Source: Thiomicrorhabdus indica
GTDB taxonomy: Bacteria; Pseudomonadota; Gammaproteobacteria; Thiomicrospirales; Thiomicrospiraceae
Assembly (NCBI RefSeq): GCF_004293625.1
Contig: NZ_CP033040.1
Span: forward strand, 1,736,001-1,800,000
DNA length: 64,000 nucleotides
Direction: 5' to 3'
This document shows positions 17,006 to 25,837 of the stretch, piece by piece. The number at the start of each line of letters is the position of its first letter. Within the stretch, counting starts at the first letter, position 1. The notes below the pieces were generated by a model. That model was not told the origin of the DNA and did not search any database. It saw nothing but the letters and a program-made list of their open reading frames with translations. Position numbers and translations under genes: made by a program.

Positions 17006-20000
17006 ACTTTGATATTGCAAAATCCTCAATTCAAAAACCAGTCAATACTTGGTTGATTGTTCTCCTGCTGGTCGTTGGTGGTATATTCGGCCTAAATTCA
17101 ATTGGTCAGCTTGAAGACCCAGATTTTACGATTAAACAAGTCAAAGTATTCACCAACTACCCAGGCGCAAATGCCGTCCAAGTGGAACAAGAAGTCACCG
17201 AATACCTTGAAACGGTCATTCAACAGATGTCACAACTTAAACGCGTAACCTCTGTCTCGCGCCCCGGTCAGTCTGAAATTACCGTTGAAGTTCAAGACTC
17301 ATTCAAGGGCGACCAACTCACCCAAATCTGGGACGAATTACGAAAAAAAATTCGTGATGCAGAACATGGATTGCCAAACGGCAGTCAGACTCCAGCAGTG
17401 ATCGATGATTTTGGGGATGTTTACGGCCTCTACTTTGCCCTAACGGCTGACGGTTTTTCAACTGAAGAGCTGCGCGAATACGCAAAAAATATCCGCCGTG
17501 AGCTGTTAAGTGTCGAGGGTGTCGCTAAAGTAAAAGTCGAAGGAATTCTTGATCAAGAAGTCGTCGCAGAAATTGACCCGACCAAACTTTACACTCTTGG
17601 TCTGTCTTTTCCTGAAATTAAGCAAGCCATTAGCATCGCCACTCGCCCTTTTTCAGACTCTCGAATTACTATTGACGGTCAAAAAGTCCGAATTCCAGTT
17701 GAACCCAGCGACCACCCTATCGATTCCTTAAAAGATTTGACCTTACCCATTCCTGGGCAAACTGCACAACTAAAACTAGAAGATTTTGCCAGCATTCGTC
17801 TACAAGAAACCCAATACCCAAATTATCGCGTGCGTTTTAATGGTCAAGAAGCGGCAACTTTAGCAATCTCGGTAAACACTAATCAGAATGTGGTCAAGGT
17901 AGCCGCTCAAGTTCGATTCATGATTGATCGGATGCTAGAACAGTTACCGGCCGGTATTGAAATCACCCCGATTTACGACCAAGGGAAAATCGTCGATGAT
18001 TCAATTAACGATTTTTTACTCAACCTAGCTCTCGCCGTCGGAACAGTCTCTATCACATTGTTTCTTTTTATGGGCATACGTCCAGGCATTGTCGTCTCCA
18101 GCATACTGATTATTACGGTCATTGGAGGCATCCTGTTTATGTATCTGCTAGGCATTAAGATGGAACGAGTCTCTCTCGGAGCGATGGTCATCGCTATGGG
18201 AATGTTGGTTGATAATGCAATTGTCATTGCCGAAGGTATGATGATTCGCATGCAGCAAGGACACAATGCAATTGAATCTGCCAGCTATATTGTCAAGCGC
18301 ACAAAATGGCCACTATTAGGCGCAACAATCATTGGGATAGCAGCTTTTTCGGGGATTGGTTTATCTGAAAACTCCACTGGGGAATTCCTGTTTTCATTGT
18401 TTGCGGTTATTTTAATCACGCTTCTGCTCAGCTGGATTTTGGCGATTACACTCGGTCCTCTATTCGGCCATTACTTTCTAAAACAAGCCAGTAGCATGAA
18501 TCAAGACAGCTACCAAGCAGGCACCTATCAAGCTTATAAAAAAGTTTTAATGTTCGCCATTCGTTTCAAATGGCTCACAGCCGCCGCGCTTTTGGGGATT
18601 ACTGTTATCTCCTACATGAGTTTTGGAATGATTAAACAGAGCTTTTTCCCTCCTTCAAATACACCCATTTTTTATATTCATTACTGGGGGCCACAAGCCA
18701 GAGATATAAATACCACCACTGAATTTGTTAAGCAGGCTGAAAAAACGATTCTTGAACACAGTGAAGTTACTAAGCTGACAAGCTTTATCGGCCGAGGAGC
18801 TGAACGATATACCTTAACTTTTGCCAGTGAATCATCCAATGAAAGTTATGCATTTTTTATGGTGGAAACCGAAACAACAGATGTCATTAACGAATTGGCT
18901 GCGAAACTTAAAGCACAACTTTCCGAACAAGACCCTGCGGCAAACATCTATACCAATCGCATTGTGTTCGGGCCATCATCTGGAGCTAAAATTGAAGCTA
19001 GATTTTTAGGACCTGATACAAAGGTATTACGCGAATTGGCAAATCAAGCTGAAACCGTCTTCAATAACGACGGTAAAATTCTTGATGTTCGTCATAATTG
19101 GCGTGATCGTACAACCACTTTCACACCGGTATTTGACGAATACAATGCTGGGGTCGCAGGCATTACTCGCGCTGATTTTTCAGATGCAATCCAATATGCT
19201 ACCGAAGGCTTACAAGTCGGGACTCTGCAAGTTCGCGAAAACCGTTATCCGATTCTTTTGAGAGCAGATTATTCTCAACCTTATAGTCAAATCGATAAGG
19301 TGACAAACGCTCAGGTTTGGAGTCAATACAACAATGCCTATGTACCATTGGCTCAGTTAATTAGTGATTCAGACATTGCTACAGAAGAATCTTTGATTCA
19401 CCGACGAGACCGCGTACGAACCATTTCTGTTTTGGGAGAACCCGCCATTGGAGAAACCGCTGATGAAGCTCGCCAACGTATCAAAACAGGTGTTGAAGCG
19501 ATAAAGTTACCGGCCGGTTACCATTTGGAATGGGGTGGAGAATATGAATCCACCACTGACGCCCAAGCAGCACTCGCAAAAGGGTTACCCCTAGGCTTCT
19601 TAGTTATGTTTATTATCAGTGTGCTACTGTTTGGTAGTGTGCGAGAACCATTAATTATTTGGCTAGTGGTACCGATGGCCATCACGGGTGTCGTCATTGG
19701 ACTACTCGGTACCGGTACGCCATTTGGCTTTATGTCTCTATTAGGTTTCTTAAGCTTATTCGGTATGCTGATTAAAAATGCAATTGTTTTACTTGAAGAA
19801 ATTGAACTACAGAATCACGAGCAGGGCGATCATTATCAAGCTCTCATAGATGCCAGTATTAGTCGTTTGCGCCCCGTTTCACTCGCCGCAATCACCACCA
19901 TATTAGGAATGGCACCTTTGCTATTTGATGCTTTTTTCGCCGGCATGGCCGTCACCATTATGAGTGGACTTGCCTTTGCTACCGTCTTGACACTCATTGC

Positions 20001-20058
20001 TGTACCCGTTCTGTACGCACTGTTACACGGATTAAAAGGTCAAGCTTATCATGCATAA
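17002..20058 (+). CDS. RND-family efflux permease (AcrB/HAE type)
   Basis: A 1018-residue inner-membrane proton-driven pump with the two-fold RND repeat. The first transmembrane segment is near 15-33, the first porter loop follows, and membrane segments occur around 335-490 and 840-1010. The relay motif GMLVDNAIVIAEG carries the conserved aspartate (about residue 405), and FLSLFGMLIKNAIVLLEEI is its second-half counterpart. It is co-transcribed with the adaptor. Substrate is unknown. Palindrome copies at 17946 and 19509 both encode Leu-Pro-Ala-Gly at equivalent places in the two periplasmic repeats, just before the segment leading into the membrane. Confidence 0.93.
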   Translation: MNFDIAKSSIQKPVNTWLIVLLLVVGGIFGLNSIGQLEDPDFTIKQVKVFTNYPGANAVQVEQEVTEYLETVIQQMSQLKRVTSVSRPGQSEITVEVQDSFKGDQLTQIWDELRKKIRDAEHGLPNGSQTPAVIDDFGDVYGLYFALTADGFSTEELREYAKNIRRELLSVEGVAKVKVEGILDQEVVAEIDPTKLYTLGLSFPEIKQAISIATRPFSDSRITIDGQKVRIPVEPSDHPIDSLKDLTLPIPGQTAQLKLEDFASIRLQETQYPNYRVRFNGQEAATLAISVNTNQNVVKVAAQVRFMIDRMLEQLPAGIEITPIYDQGKIVDDSINDFLLNLALAVGTVSITLFLFMGIRPGIVVSSILIITVIGGILFMYLLGIKMERVSLGAMVIAMGMLVDNAIVIAEGMMIRMQQGHNAIESASYIVKRTKWPLLGATIIGIAAFSGIGLSENSTGEFLFSLFAVILITLLLSWILAITLGPLFGHYFLKQASSMNQDSYQAGTYQAYKKVLMFAIRFKWLTAAALLGITVISYMSFGMIKQSFFPPSNTPIFYIHYWGPQARDINTTTEFVKQAEKTILEHSEVTKLTSFIGRGAERYTLTFASESSNESYAFFMVETETTDVINELAAKLKAQLSEQDPAANIYTNRIVFGPSSGAKIEARFLGPDTKVLRELANQAETVFNNDGKILDVRHNWRDRTTTFTPVFDEYNAGVAGITRADFSDAIQYATEGLQVGTLQVRENRYPILLRADYSQPYSQIDKVTNAQVWSQYNNAYVPLAQLISDSDIATEESLIHRRDRVRTISVLGEPAIGETADEARQRIKTGVEAIKLPAGYHLEWGGEYESTTDAQAALAKGLPLGFLVMFIISVLLFGSVREPLIIWLVVPMAITGVVIGLLGTGTPFGFMSLLGFLSLFGMLIKNAIVLLEEIELQNHEQGDHYQALIDASISRLRPVSLAAITTILGMAPLLFDAFFAGMAVTIMSGLAFATVLTLIAVPVLYALLHGLKGQAYHA

Positions 20059-20088
20059 AAAATCTTTATTTTCATATAGTTGAGTTTC

Positions 20089-21273
20089 TCACAGGGTTTT
20101 AACTGCTCGCTCAATCTTAAGCGCTAGAACCCCTGCCAAGAAAATCATACTAGCCGATGCCATTAAACAGGCTTCAAGTCCTGCGGTTTGGTAGATATAG
20201 CCAGACAACACCGTTCCCGCCAAACGACCACCGGCATTGGCCATATAATAAAACCCAACTTGTTTGGAGGTTCCATCCGCATCGGCATAGGATACAATCA
20301 AGTATGAATGAACGGCCGAATTGAGTGCAAAAAGCACACCGAAAATCATTAAGCCGATGATAAGGATTGCCTGTGGATCCTGATTCAATGAGTAGGCCAT
20401 TAACAATGGCACTCCCCCCAAGGTCAATGCCAACCAGAACGCGATTCGCGCGGTAGGGTTACGTTTTTGCCCAACAAACTTGGGGGAGGCAGCCTGCACA
20501 AAACCGTAACCGATAATCCACACCGCCATAAAAGTGCCGATTTGCAAATGTGACCAGCCAAGGACACTGGCAGCAAAAACAGGCAAAGCTACCACAAACC
20601 AAACATCTCGCGCCCCAAACAGAAAGAGACGTGCGGCAGAGAGCCAATTCACGGCTTGAGAATGCGAAAACATTTGAGCAAATTTCGGTTTGTTTTTGGC
20701 TTTGCCCAAAGAGCCGTCGAGCTTAAGCAGAGAAATGATCAACGCAACCGACAGCATGGCCGCCATAATCCACATGGCATTGGCAAATCCGGCGACCTCG
20801 AGTAATAAAGCCCCCATAAAGAACCCAACACCTTTAAGGGCGTTTTTTGATCCAGTTAGTGCAGCAATCCAACGATAGAGTTTGCCATCACCATCACTGG
20901 CCAGTGCTTTGACCGAACTTTTGGCACTCATCTTATTAAGGTCTTTGGCAATACCCGATAGTGCCTGCGCGATCATGACATAGACGACTCCAAGCCATTC
21001 GGTGGGCACCGTCAGCATCAACAGCGCCGCAATCTGAATACTCAAGCCAATATTCATGGTGACATTCAGACCTGCCCGTGCACCGAGCCAGCCACCGAAA
21101 AGATTGGTGACAATTCCAAAGAACTCATAAAAAACAAACAGTAACGCCAATTCAAGCGGGCTATACCCTAGCTGATAAAAATAAAGCAACACCAGCATTC
21201 TCAGCGCCCCATCTGTAAGGGTAAACGCCCAGTAGTTTCCTGTGACAATCGCGTATTGTTGAGTTGGGTTCAT
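20089..21273 (-). CDS. arsJ: Organoarsenical efflux MFS transporter ArsJ
   Basis: A 394-residue major facilitator with 11-12 membrane segments. It matches ArsJ, which exports 1-arseno-3-phosphoglycerate made from arsenate by a dedicated glyceraldehyde-3-phosphate dehydrogenase. Recognisable parts are the N-terminal GNYWAFTLTDGALRMLVLLYFYQLGY, SGIAKDLNKMSAKSSVK and the late QVGFYYMANAGGRLAGT. The GAPDH gene lies directly upstream on the same strand, the conserved ArsJ arrangement. It is convergent with the RND permease gene, with 30 bases between them. Confidence 0.9.
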   Translation of the reverse strand: MNPTQQYAIVTGNYWAFTLTDGALRMLVLLYFYQLGYSPLELALLFVFYEFFGIVTNLFGGWLGARAGLNVTMNIGLSIQIAALLMLTVPTEWLGVVYVMIAQALSGIAKDLNKMSAKSSVKALASDGDGKLYRWIAALTGSKNALKGVGFFMGALLLEVAGFANAMWIMAAMLSVALIISLLKLDGSLGKAKNKPKFAQMFSHSQAVNWLSAARLFLFGARDVWFVVALPVFAASVLGWSHLQIGTFMAVWIIGYGFVQAASPKFVGQKRNPTARIAFWLALTLGGVPLLMAYSLNQDPQAILIIGLMIFGVLFALNSAVHSYLIVSYADADGTSKQVGFYYMANAGGRLAGTVLSGYIYQTAGLEACLMASASMIFLAGVLALKIERAVKTL

Positions 21274-21404
21274 ATTGGCACCTAAAAAGTTATCGCTTGT
21301 TTTTTACAAAATTAAGTCAGCATTTAAAACAGCTATACCGTAAAGCTCTCAAAAAGTGAGCTATTTATAGCCGAATGGGTGCAAGTTCATCGATAAAGGC
21401 TCTG

Positions 21405-21436
21405 CTCAGGCCGTCAGAGGCCTGAGAAGCTTTTTT
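21405..21436 (+). repeat. Strong hairpin between the gapdh and arsJ genes
   Basis: CTCAGGCC (21405-21412) and GGCCTGAG (21419-21426) form a perfect GC-rich 8-bp stem with a six-base loop, followed on the plus strand by six T (21431-21436). On the minus strand, in which the genes are read, the T run is missing, so it would act as a processing or attenuation hairpin. On the plus strand it could stop read-through from the RND operon. Confidence 0.5.
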
Positions 21437-21481
21437 AAGAGCTTCACGATGCTGTAAGTTGTCGATTTAACTAGCTATTTA

Positions 21482-22498
21482 TTATCCTAACGCCTGATTC
21501 GCTTGCCCCACTTTCATAGTCAATTCCATCATGCGTTGCATATAGCCGATTTCATTGTCGTACCACGCCAGCACTTTGACGTGAGTGTCACTCACCACGC
21601 GAGTAGACAAAGCATCAATGACCGAAGAACAGGTTTCTCCTTCATAGTCCACTGAGACCAGAGGCAACTCCTCATAACCTAATATATTTTTTAGATAGGA
21701 CTCTGACGCCTCTTTAAACAAACCATTCACCTCTTCAACCGAAGTTGGGCGTTGCATTTCCATGACCAAATCTGTCAGAGAGGCATTCATAAAAGGCACT
21801 CGTACGGCAATGCCATCTAAGCGACCATTGAGCTCGGGGAAAATGGTGCCGATTGCCGAAGCAGAACCGGTCGAAGTGGGAATTAATGATTCAAAACTGG
21901 AACGCGCTCGGCGGAGGTCTTTGTGACCGTGATCGACAACCTTCTGGGTATTTGTGCGGTCGTGCATAGTGGTAATCGAGCCATGAGAAATACCGATTTT
22001 CTCATGCAAAACCTTAATGACTGGCGCAATACAGTTTGTCGTGCAAGAAGCCGCAGTAATCAACTGGTCTTCACCCGCGACAAAAATATCATCATTGATC
22101 CCCATGACAATATTTTTAACTCCCTTTTTAAAAGGTGCGGCAACAATCACTTGTTTAACGCCTTGAGCAAAGTAAGGCTGTACATCGGCACGCGTTCGAA
22201 ACGCGCCAGTACATTCCAAAACGATGTCGACATCCAAAGCACCCCAGTCAAAATCCTCAATCGCCTTGTGTGAACTGTAACCAATACATTGACCATTAAT
22301 GACAATCTGATTATTTTCAGCGGTCGCTTTATTGTGCCAACGCCCGTGTGCAGAATCGAAATTCAATAGGTGAGCAGAGCCGACCGCATCCGTAGCAATT
22401 TCGTTAATGTGAACAAATTCAATACCTTCCCAATCAAATGCTTGACGTAATCCTAAACGCCCCATACGCCCGAAACCATTAATTGCAACACGAATCAT
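21482..22498 (-). CDS. ArsJ-associated glyceraldehyde-3-phosphate dehydrogenase
   Basis: A 338-residue GAPDH. The NAD-binding start is [19 protein letters not shown], the catalytic cysteine is in [12 protein letters not shown] (about residue 151), and the closing [12 protein letters not shown] is typical. In ArsJ systems this enzyme uses arsenate instead of phosphate to form 1-arseno-3-phosphoglycerate, which ArsJ expels. The assignment to arsenic rather than central metabolism comes from the arsJ gene downstream and the arsR gene divergent upstream. Confidence 0.88.
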   Translation of the reverse strand: MIRVAINGFGRMGRLGLRQAFDWEGIEFVHINEIATDAVGSAHLLNFDSAHGRWHNKATAENNQIVINGQCIGYSSHKAIEDFDWGALDVDIVLECTGAFRTRADVQPYFAQGVKQVIVAAPFKKGVKNIVMGINDDIFVAGEDQLITAASCTTNCIAPVIKVLHEKIGISHGSITTMHDRTNTQKVVDHGHKDLRRARSSFESLIPTSTGSASAIGTIFPELNGRLDGIAVRVPFMNASLTDLVMEMQRPTSVEEVNGLFKEASESYLKNILGYEELPLVSVDYEGETCSSVIDALSTRVVSDTHVKVLAWYDNEIGYMQRMMELTMKVGQANQALG

Positions 22499-22553
22499 TC
22501 TGACCCCTTATAATTTACTAAAGTAAGAAACTAAACCACTTAACCAATATATT

Positions 22554-22571
22554 CGTCTATACGGATAGATG
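22554..22571. promoter_or_regulatory. ArsR operator-like inverted repeat
   Basis: CGTCTAT-ACGG-ATAGATG (one mismatch between arms) lies between the divergent gapdh and arsR genes and overlaps -10-like sequences (TATTAT just to its right). Its minus-strand core TATCCGTATA recurs with one change (TATCCGCATA, 25676-25685) at the promoter of the second arsenic-type operon. Confidence 0.5.
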
Positions 22572-22609
22572 TATTATACGAAAATTATTCAAAATTCAAT
22601 CAAATTTTT

Positions 22610-22978
22610 ATGACAAATAATAATGATTTAAAAGCTTTAGAAACCTATGCTCAATTTCACAAAGCCCTTGCAGAGCCCGTTAGATTAAGAGTATTAGCAT
22701 TACTAGGAACTAGAGATTCACTATGCGTGTGTGACTTAGTGACCGTTCTGGAACTTTCTCAAAGTACGGTTTCTCGGCATCTTTCGTATCTAAAAAATCA
22801 GGGAATTGTGGACTCATGGCGTGAGGGAACGTGGATACACTACACTTTGAATAAAAAGCACCCTGCCTCAGAAGTGTTATTACCAAGTTTGGAGTTTTTA
22901 GCGACTTTAGAGCAAGTAAAAAACGACTGTTTAGCATTACAGAAATATGAAAGCTTGCCAAGACAATGTAATTTGTAA
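22610..22978 (+). CDS. arsR: ArsR-family arsenic-responsive repressor
   Basis: A 122-residue winged-helix repressor of the ArsR/SmtB family. The helix-turn-helix region is around LELSQSTVSRHLSYLKNQGIV. The As(III) site CVCDL (about residues 41-45) at the start of the DNA-recognition segment matches E. coli ArsR. Two further cysteines lie near the C-terminus. It is divergent from gapdh-arsJ and should repress both directions until arsenite or antimonite binds. Confidence 0.93.
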   Translation: MTNNNDLKALETYAQFHKALAEPVRLRVLALLGTRDSLCVCDLVTVLELSQSTVSRHLSYLKNQGIVDSWREGTWIHYTLNKKHPASEVLLPSLEFLATLEQVKNDCLALQKYESLPRQCNL

Positions 22979-22986
22979 GACGTTAC

Positions 22987-23016
22987 AAACTGCCAATTTA
23001 AAGAAATTGGCAGTTT
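22987..23016. terminator. Bidirectional terminator between arsR and the MBL-fold gene
   Basis: A perfect 13-bp stem, AAACTGCCAATTT (22987-22999) and AAATTGGCAGTTT (23004-23016), with the loop AAAG. The AT-rich ends give a T run on either strand. It sits between two convergent genes. Confidence 0.85.
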
Positions 23017-23041
23017 TAAGCTGTTTTAATGAGTGATCGAT

Positions 23042-23977
23042 TTACATCGAAGATTCCAGTTTTAAATAAGTTCGGTTTAGGTTTTGTTTATGCCATGAAT
23101 CGTAGTGTTTAAGATGTTTAAACTCAGGCCAGTCAACGTTTTCTGAAACCGCAGAATCAACGCCAGCAAAATCTTCCGCTTGAACCGTCATCTTTTCAAC
23201 TAACTTCTTCAAATAGTCGCCGGTTTCCGCATCCGCTTGTTTCCAATCAGAGACTCTTCCATGGCCCGGCACAATGTAACCGGCCGGTAATTGTCGCATT
23301 TTTTGATAAGCCTGATGCCAAGTGACTGGATTTGACCAAGGATGCACACCTAACATGCGATCTAGATAAACGATATCACCGGTAAATAGCACTTTTTGTT
23401 TTGGTAGCCAAAGCACGGAATCGCCAGGAAAATGCGCATCGCCATAATAGTTTAATTGCATTTCAACCCCGCCAATGGTGAGAGCATTTTCAGCGTTTTC
23501 AAATACCGAATCTGCCGTTTTCATTTGCACGCCTTTGGTACTAGGAATCGCTTTTGCCATGCGTTCAACTACTTGGTTAAACATGGATTTTTGCGTTTTT
23601 ACCGTGCCTTGATAGGCATAAATTTTCGCCCCCTGCTTGGCAAAATAAGAATTTCCCAACCAACGGTGATCTTGGCTTCCCAAATTAATCACCGCCGCAA
23701 TCGGCTGGTTTTTAATGCTTTTTGCCATGTCTTCGAGCTTTTTCGTCCCCAGATCACCCGACCCTGAATCCACTAATACCCAGCCTTCCGAGGTATCAAT
23801 AAAGCCAATATTATTGTTAAGCCCTAAGTTTTCTGGCGTTCTATCGGTAATCGGCCCAATATAAGCATAAACGCCCTCAGTGACTTTTTGAGCGGTAAAC
23901 TCGACCGCCTGAACGCTAAACGAAAACATCGACACAGAGGCTGCAGCCAGTGCTCCTAAAAATGTTCTTCTTCTCAT
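23042..23977 (-). CDS. Tat-exported MBL-fold protein with a reduced metal site
   Basis: A metallo-beta-lactamase-fold protein of 311 residues from ATG 23977, which has a strong GGAGG six to eight bases upstream. The N-terminus MRRRTFLGALAAASVSMF resembles a Tat signal. The usual HxHxDH metal motif reads LGSQDH, keeping Asp and the last His but lacking the first two His. GDAHFPGDSV, FTGDIVYLDR and PGHGRVSD keep later ligands. Related proteins with a QDHRWLGN motif exist, so this is probably a subfamily trait and not decay. It is the last gene of the arsenic-type permease operon. The palindrome at 23279 encodes Leu-Pro-Ala-Gly, and another copy (24044) lies just upstream of the gene. Confidence 0.75.
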   Translation of the reverse strand: MRRRTFLGALAAASVSMFSFSVQAVEFTAQKVTEGVYAYIGPITDRTPENLGLNNNIGFIDTSEGWVLVDSGSGDLGTKKLEDMAKSIKNQPIAAVINLGSQDHRWLGNSYFAKQGAKIYAYQGTVKTQKSMFNQVVERMAKAIPSTKGVQMKTADSVFENAENALTIGGVEMQLNYYGDAHFPGDSVLWLPKQKVLFTGDIVYLDRMLGVHPWSNPVTWHQAYQKMRQLPAGYIVPGHGRVSDWKQADAETGDYLKKLVEKMTVQAEDFAGVDSAVSENVDWPEFKHLKHYDSWHKQNLNRTYLKLESSM

Positions 23978-24081
23978 TAGTTTTCCTCCAAAGGTCTTTT
24001 GACAATTCAGACCCTTACATTGAGTTTTATATTTGACCTTTTTACCGGCCGGTAAGAATTTCATTACGATTGTCAACAGAC

Positions 24082-24648
24082 TTAAGCTGATAACCACTGA
24101 GCAATCATTTTTTTATTCGGCATACTGCCAGAGTGCACGACTTGATCATGAATGACAATTCCCGGTGTACTCATTACGCCATAAGTTGCAATGTCAGAAA
24201 TATCTTCAACTTTGGTCACTATTACTGACACGCCCAATTCTTCGGCTGTGGTTTCGATTAACTTCACGGTATTAACACAAGTAGCACAACCGGTTCCTAA
24301 CACTTTGATTTCAAACTGCTCACTTCTCTGTTCATTACAACAGGATGAAACCTGCGTTTCTTGCTCTCCACAACAAGGCGTTGACTTTTCAATTGTCGCA
24401 CCTTCTTTTGCCTTAGATGACATTCCACAGCTTCCGTCAGGACAACACGCACCTGTTTTAGAAAACTTGCCTAGCATTTCGGCTGGACACCAGCCGGTAA
24501 AAGTCGCTTGTAATCCCATAAGCGCAGGCATAATGGCTAACCACAACCAGTTCAAACCCATTAAATCCGTCTGTTCTGAAAAATGTGCCAAACCAATCGC
24601 GATTAGAATTAACGTCGTCGTCAGCCGTACCATTAAATTTCCTTTCAT
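24082..24648 (-). CDS. DUF2892-type membrane segment fused to a thioredoxin-like domain through a cysteine-rich linker
   Basis: A 188-residue protein in three parts. Residues 1-60 have two hydrophobic segments ending in TFTGWCPAE, like the DUF2892 (YgaP-type) membrane domain. Residues 60-108 form a linker with paired cysteines (ACCPDGSCG, TPCCGE, SSCCNE). Residues 112-188 are a small thioredoxin-like domain with the motif GTGCATCVN and the proline segment MSTPGIVI. Small thioredoxins of this last type usually accompany the permease encoded upstream. The paired cysteines suggest binding of arsenite or another thiophilic ion; that is inference. Confidence 0.75.
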   Translation of the reverse strand: MKGNLMVRLTTTLILIAIGLAHFSEQTDLMGLNWLWLAIMPALMGLQATFTGWCPAEMLGKFSKTGACCPDGSCGMSSKAKEGATIEKSTPCCGEQETQVSSCCNEQRSEQFEIKVLGTGCATCVNTVKLIETTAEELGVSVIVTKVEDISDIATYGVMSTPGIVIHDQVVHSGSMPNKKMIAQWLSA

Positions 24649-24667
24649 GAGTTAAACTCCTTATGCA

Positions 24668-25636
24668 TCAAGCATATAAAAAATTAAATAGATAACCTAC
24701 TAGAATAAAAGCCACTACCAATACACCCACAAACACGGCTAACGCAGGCCAGCGAATGACTTTGCGTAAAATCAAAAGCTCTGGTAATGACAAAGCAGCG
24801 ATACTCATCATTAAAGCGAGGCTGGTTCCTATCGGCACACCTTTTCCAAGCATCGCTTCTATAAATGGAATCACACCGGTCGCATTGGAATACAAAGGAA
24901 CCCCAACCAAAACAGCTACCGGAACACTCCACCAACTTACCGCATCACTCAAATAGGTCGTTACCCACGCTTCTGGTACATAGCCATGAAAAGCCGCACC
25001 GAGTGCAATCCCAATGAAAACCCAATGCCAAATACGTTTCACAATGACTTTGACTTCGTTCCAAGCAAAATCATGGCGTTGCAGCATCCCACCGGAGTGT
25101 GCTTTTGTTTCTTGTTGTTGACGCATCTTAATATCCCAAACATAAGACTCTACCCAACGTTCAGGTTTAAACCGTTCAATCACCATCGAGCCAATATAGG
25201 CCACTGTAATACCGGCCAACACATAAAGCAGAGCCACCTCCCAACCTAAAATTGTAATCAGCAAAACCACTGCGACTTCATTAATCATTGGGCTGGCAAT
25301 TAAAAACGCAAACGTAATTCCCAATGGAATTCGTGCCTCCACAAATCCAATAAACAGTGGTACTGAAGAGCAAGAACAAAACGGTGTCACACTGCCCAAA
25401 GTAATGGCCAAAGCGCGTGCCTGCCATTTTGGCCGTCCCGCAACCAATTGCCGGACGCGTTCAGTAGAAACAAACGCTCGTAACAGTCCCATCAAATAAA
25501 TAATGACCACCAATAAGAAAAAAATCTTTAGCGTATCCATTACAAAAAATTGCACTGCCGCGCCTAATTGCGACTCGATACTTAAAGATAAAAGTTCAAA
25601 TGCAACCCAGTTACCAATTTGTTCAAACATAGACAC
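24668..25636 (-). CDS. Permease of the ArsP/DUF318 family
   Basis: A 322-residue integral membrane permease with eight or so membrane segments. The conserved TPFCSCSSVPLFIGF (about residues 80-95) and SPMINEVAV, then GVPLYSNATGVIPFIEAMLGKG, identify the DUF318/ArsP family. ArsP members export trivalent organoarsenicals; others are uncharacterised. It opens an operon with the thioredoxin-like fusion and the MBL-fold protein. An ArsR-like operator core overlaps its promoter, so arsenic control is likely, though the exact substrate is unknown. Confidence 0.8.
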   Translation of the reverse strand: MSMFEQIGNWVAFELLSLSIESQLGAAVQFFVMDTLKIFFLLVVIIYLMGLLRAFVSTERVRQLVAGRPKWQARALAITLGSVTPFCSCSSVPLFIGFVEARIPLGITFAFLIASPMINEVAVVLLITILGWEVALLYVLAGITVAYIGSMVIERFKPERWVESYVWDIKMRQQQETKAHSGGMLQRHDFAWNEVKVIVKRIWHWVFIGIALGAAFHGYVPEAWVTTYLSDAVSWWSVPVAVLVGVPLYSNATGVIPFIEAMLGKGVPIGTSLALMMSIAALSLPELLILRKVIRWPALAVFVGVLVVAFILVGYLFNFLYA

Positions 25637-25671
25637 ACCTAAAACTAACTTCTGGCTGAAAGCATAAAATC

Positions 25672-25685
25672 ATTATATCCGCATA
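25672..25685 (-). promoter_or_regulatory. Promoter -10 and shared ars operator core of the permease operon
   Basis: On the minus strand a perfect TATAAT lies at 25672-25677. It overlaps the plus-strand decamer TATCCGCATA (25676-25685), which differs by one base from the core between gapdh and arsR. No good -35 is visible, which would suit an activator- or repressor-governed promoter. Confidence 0.45.
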
Positions 25686-25837
25686 AGCAGATTAAAGGAA
25701 ATACTTTTCACTGATGAGATTCAATCGAACAAAAAATTATGGGGTTGAGTGTCGTGACCAGTAAATCCCGAAAAATAGCAAGGGATTGCTAAAGGTGTAA
25801 AAACCAGACAGATTATTTAAAAATTAAGGTTATTCCC

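Noticed and set aside
21405-21436. A terminator for the gapdh-arsJ operon
   Set aside because: The T run follows the hairpin on the plus strand only, opposite to the direction of these genes, so it is listed as a hairpin.
23978-24097. Longer start for the Tat-exported MBL-fold protein
   Set aside because: The extra 40 residues would put a Tat-like signal in the middle of the protein, and the strong GGAGG site serves ATG 23977.
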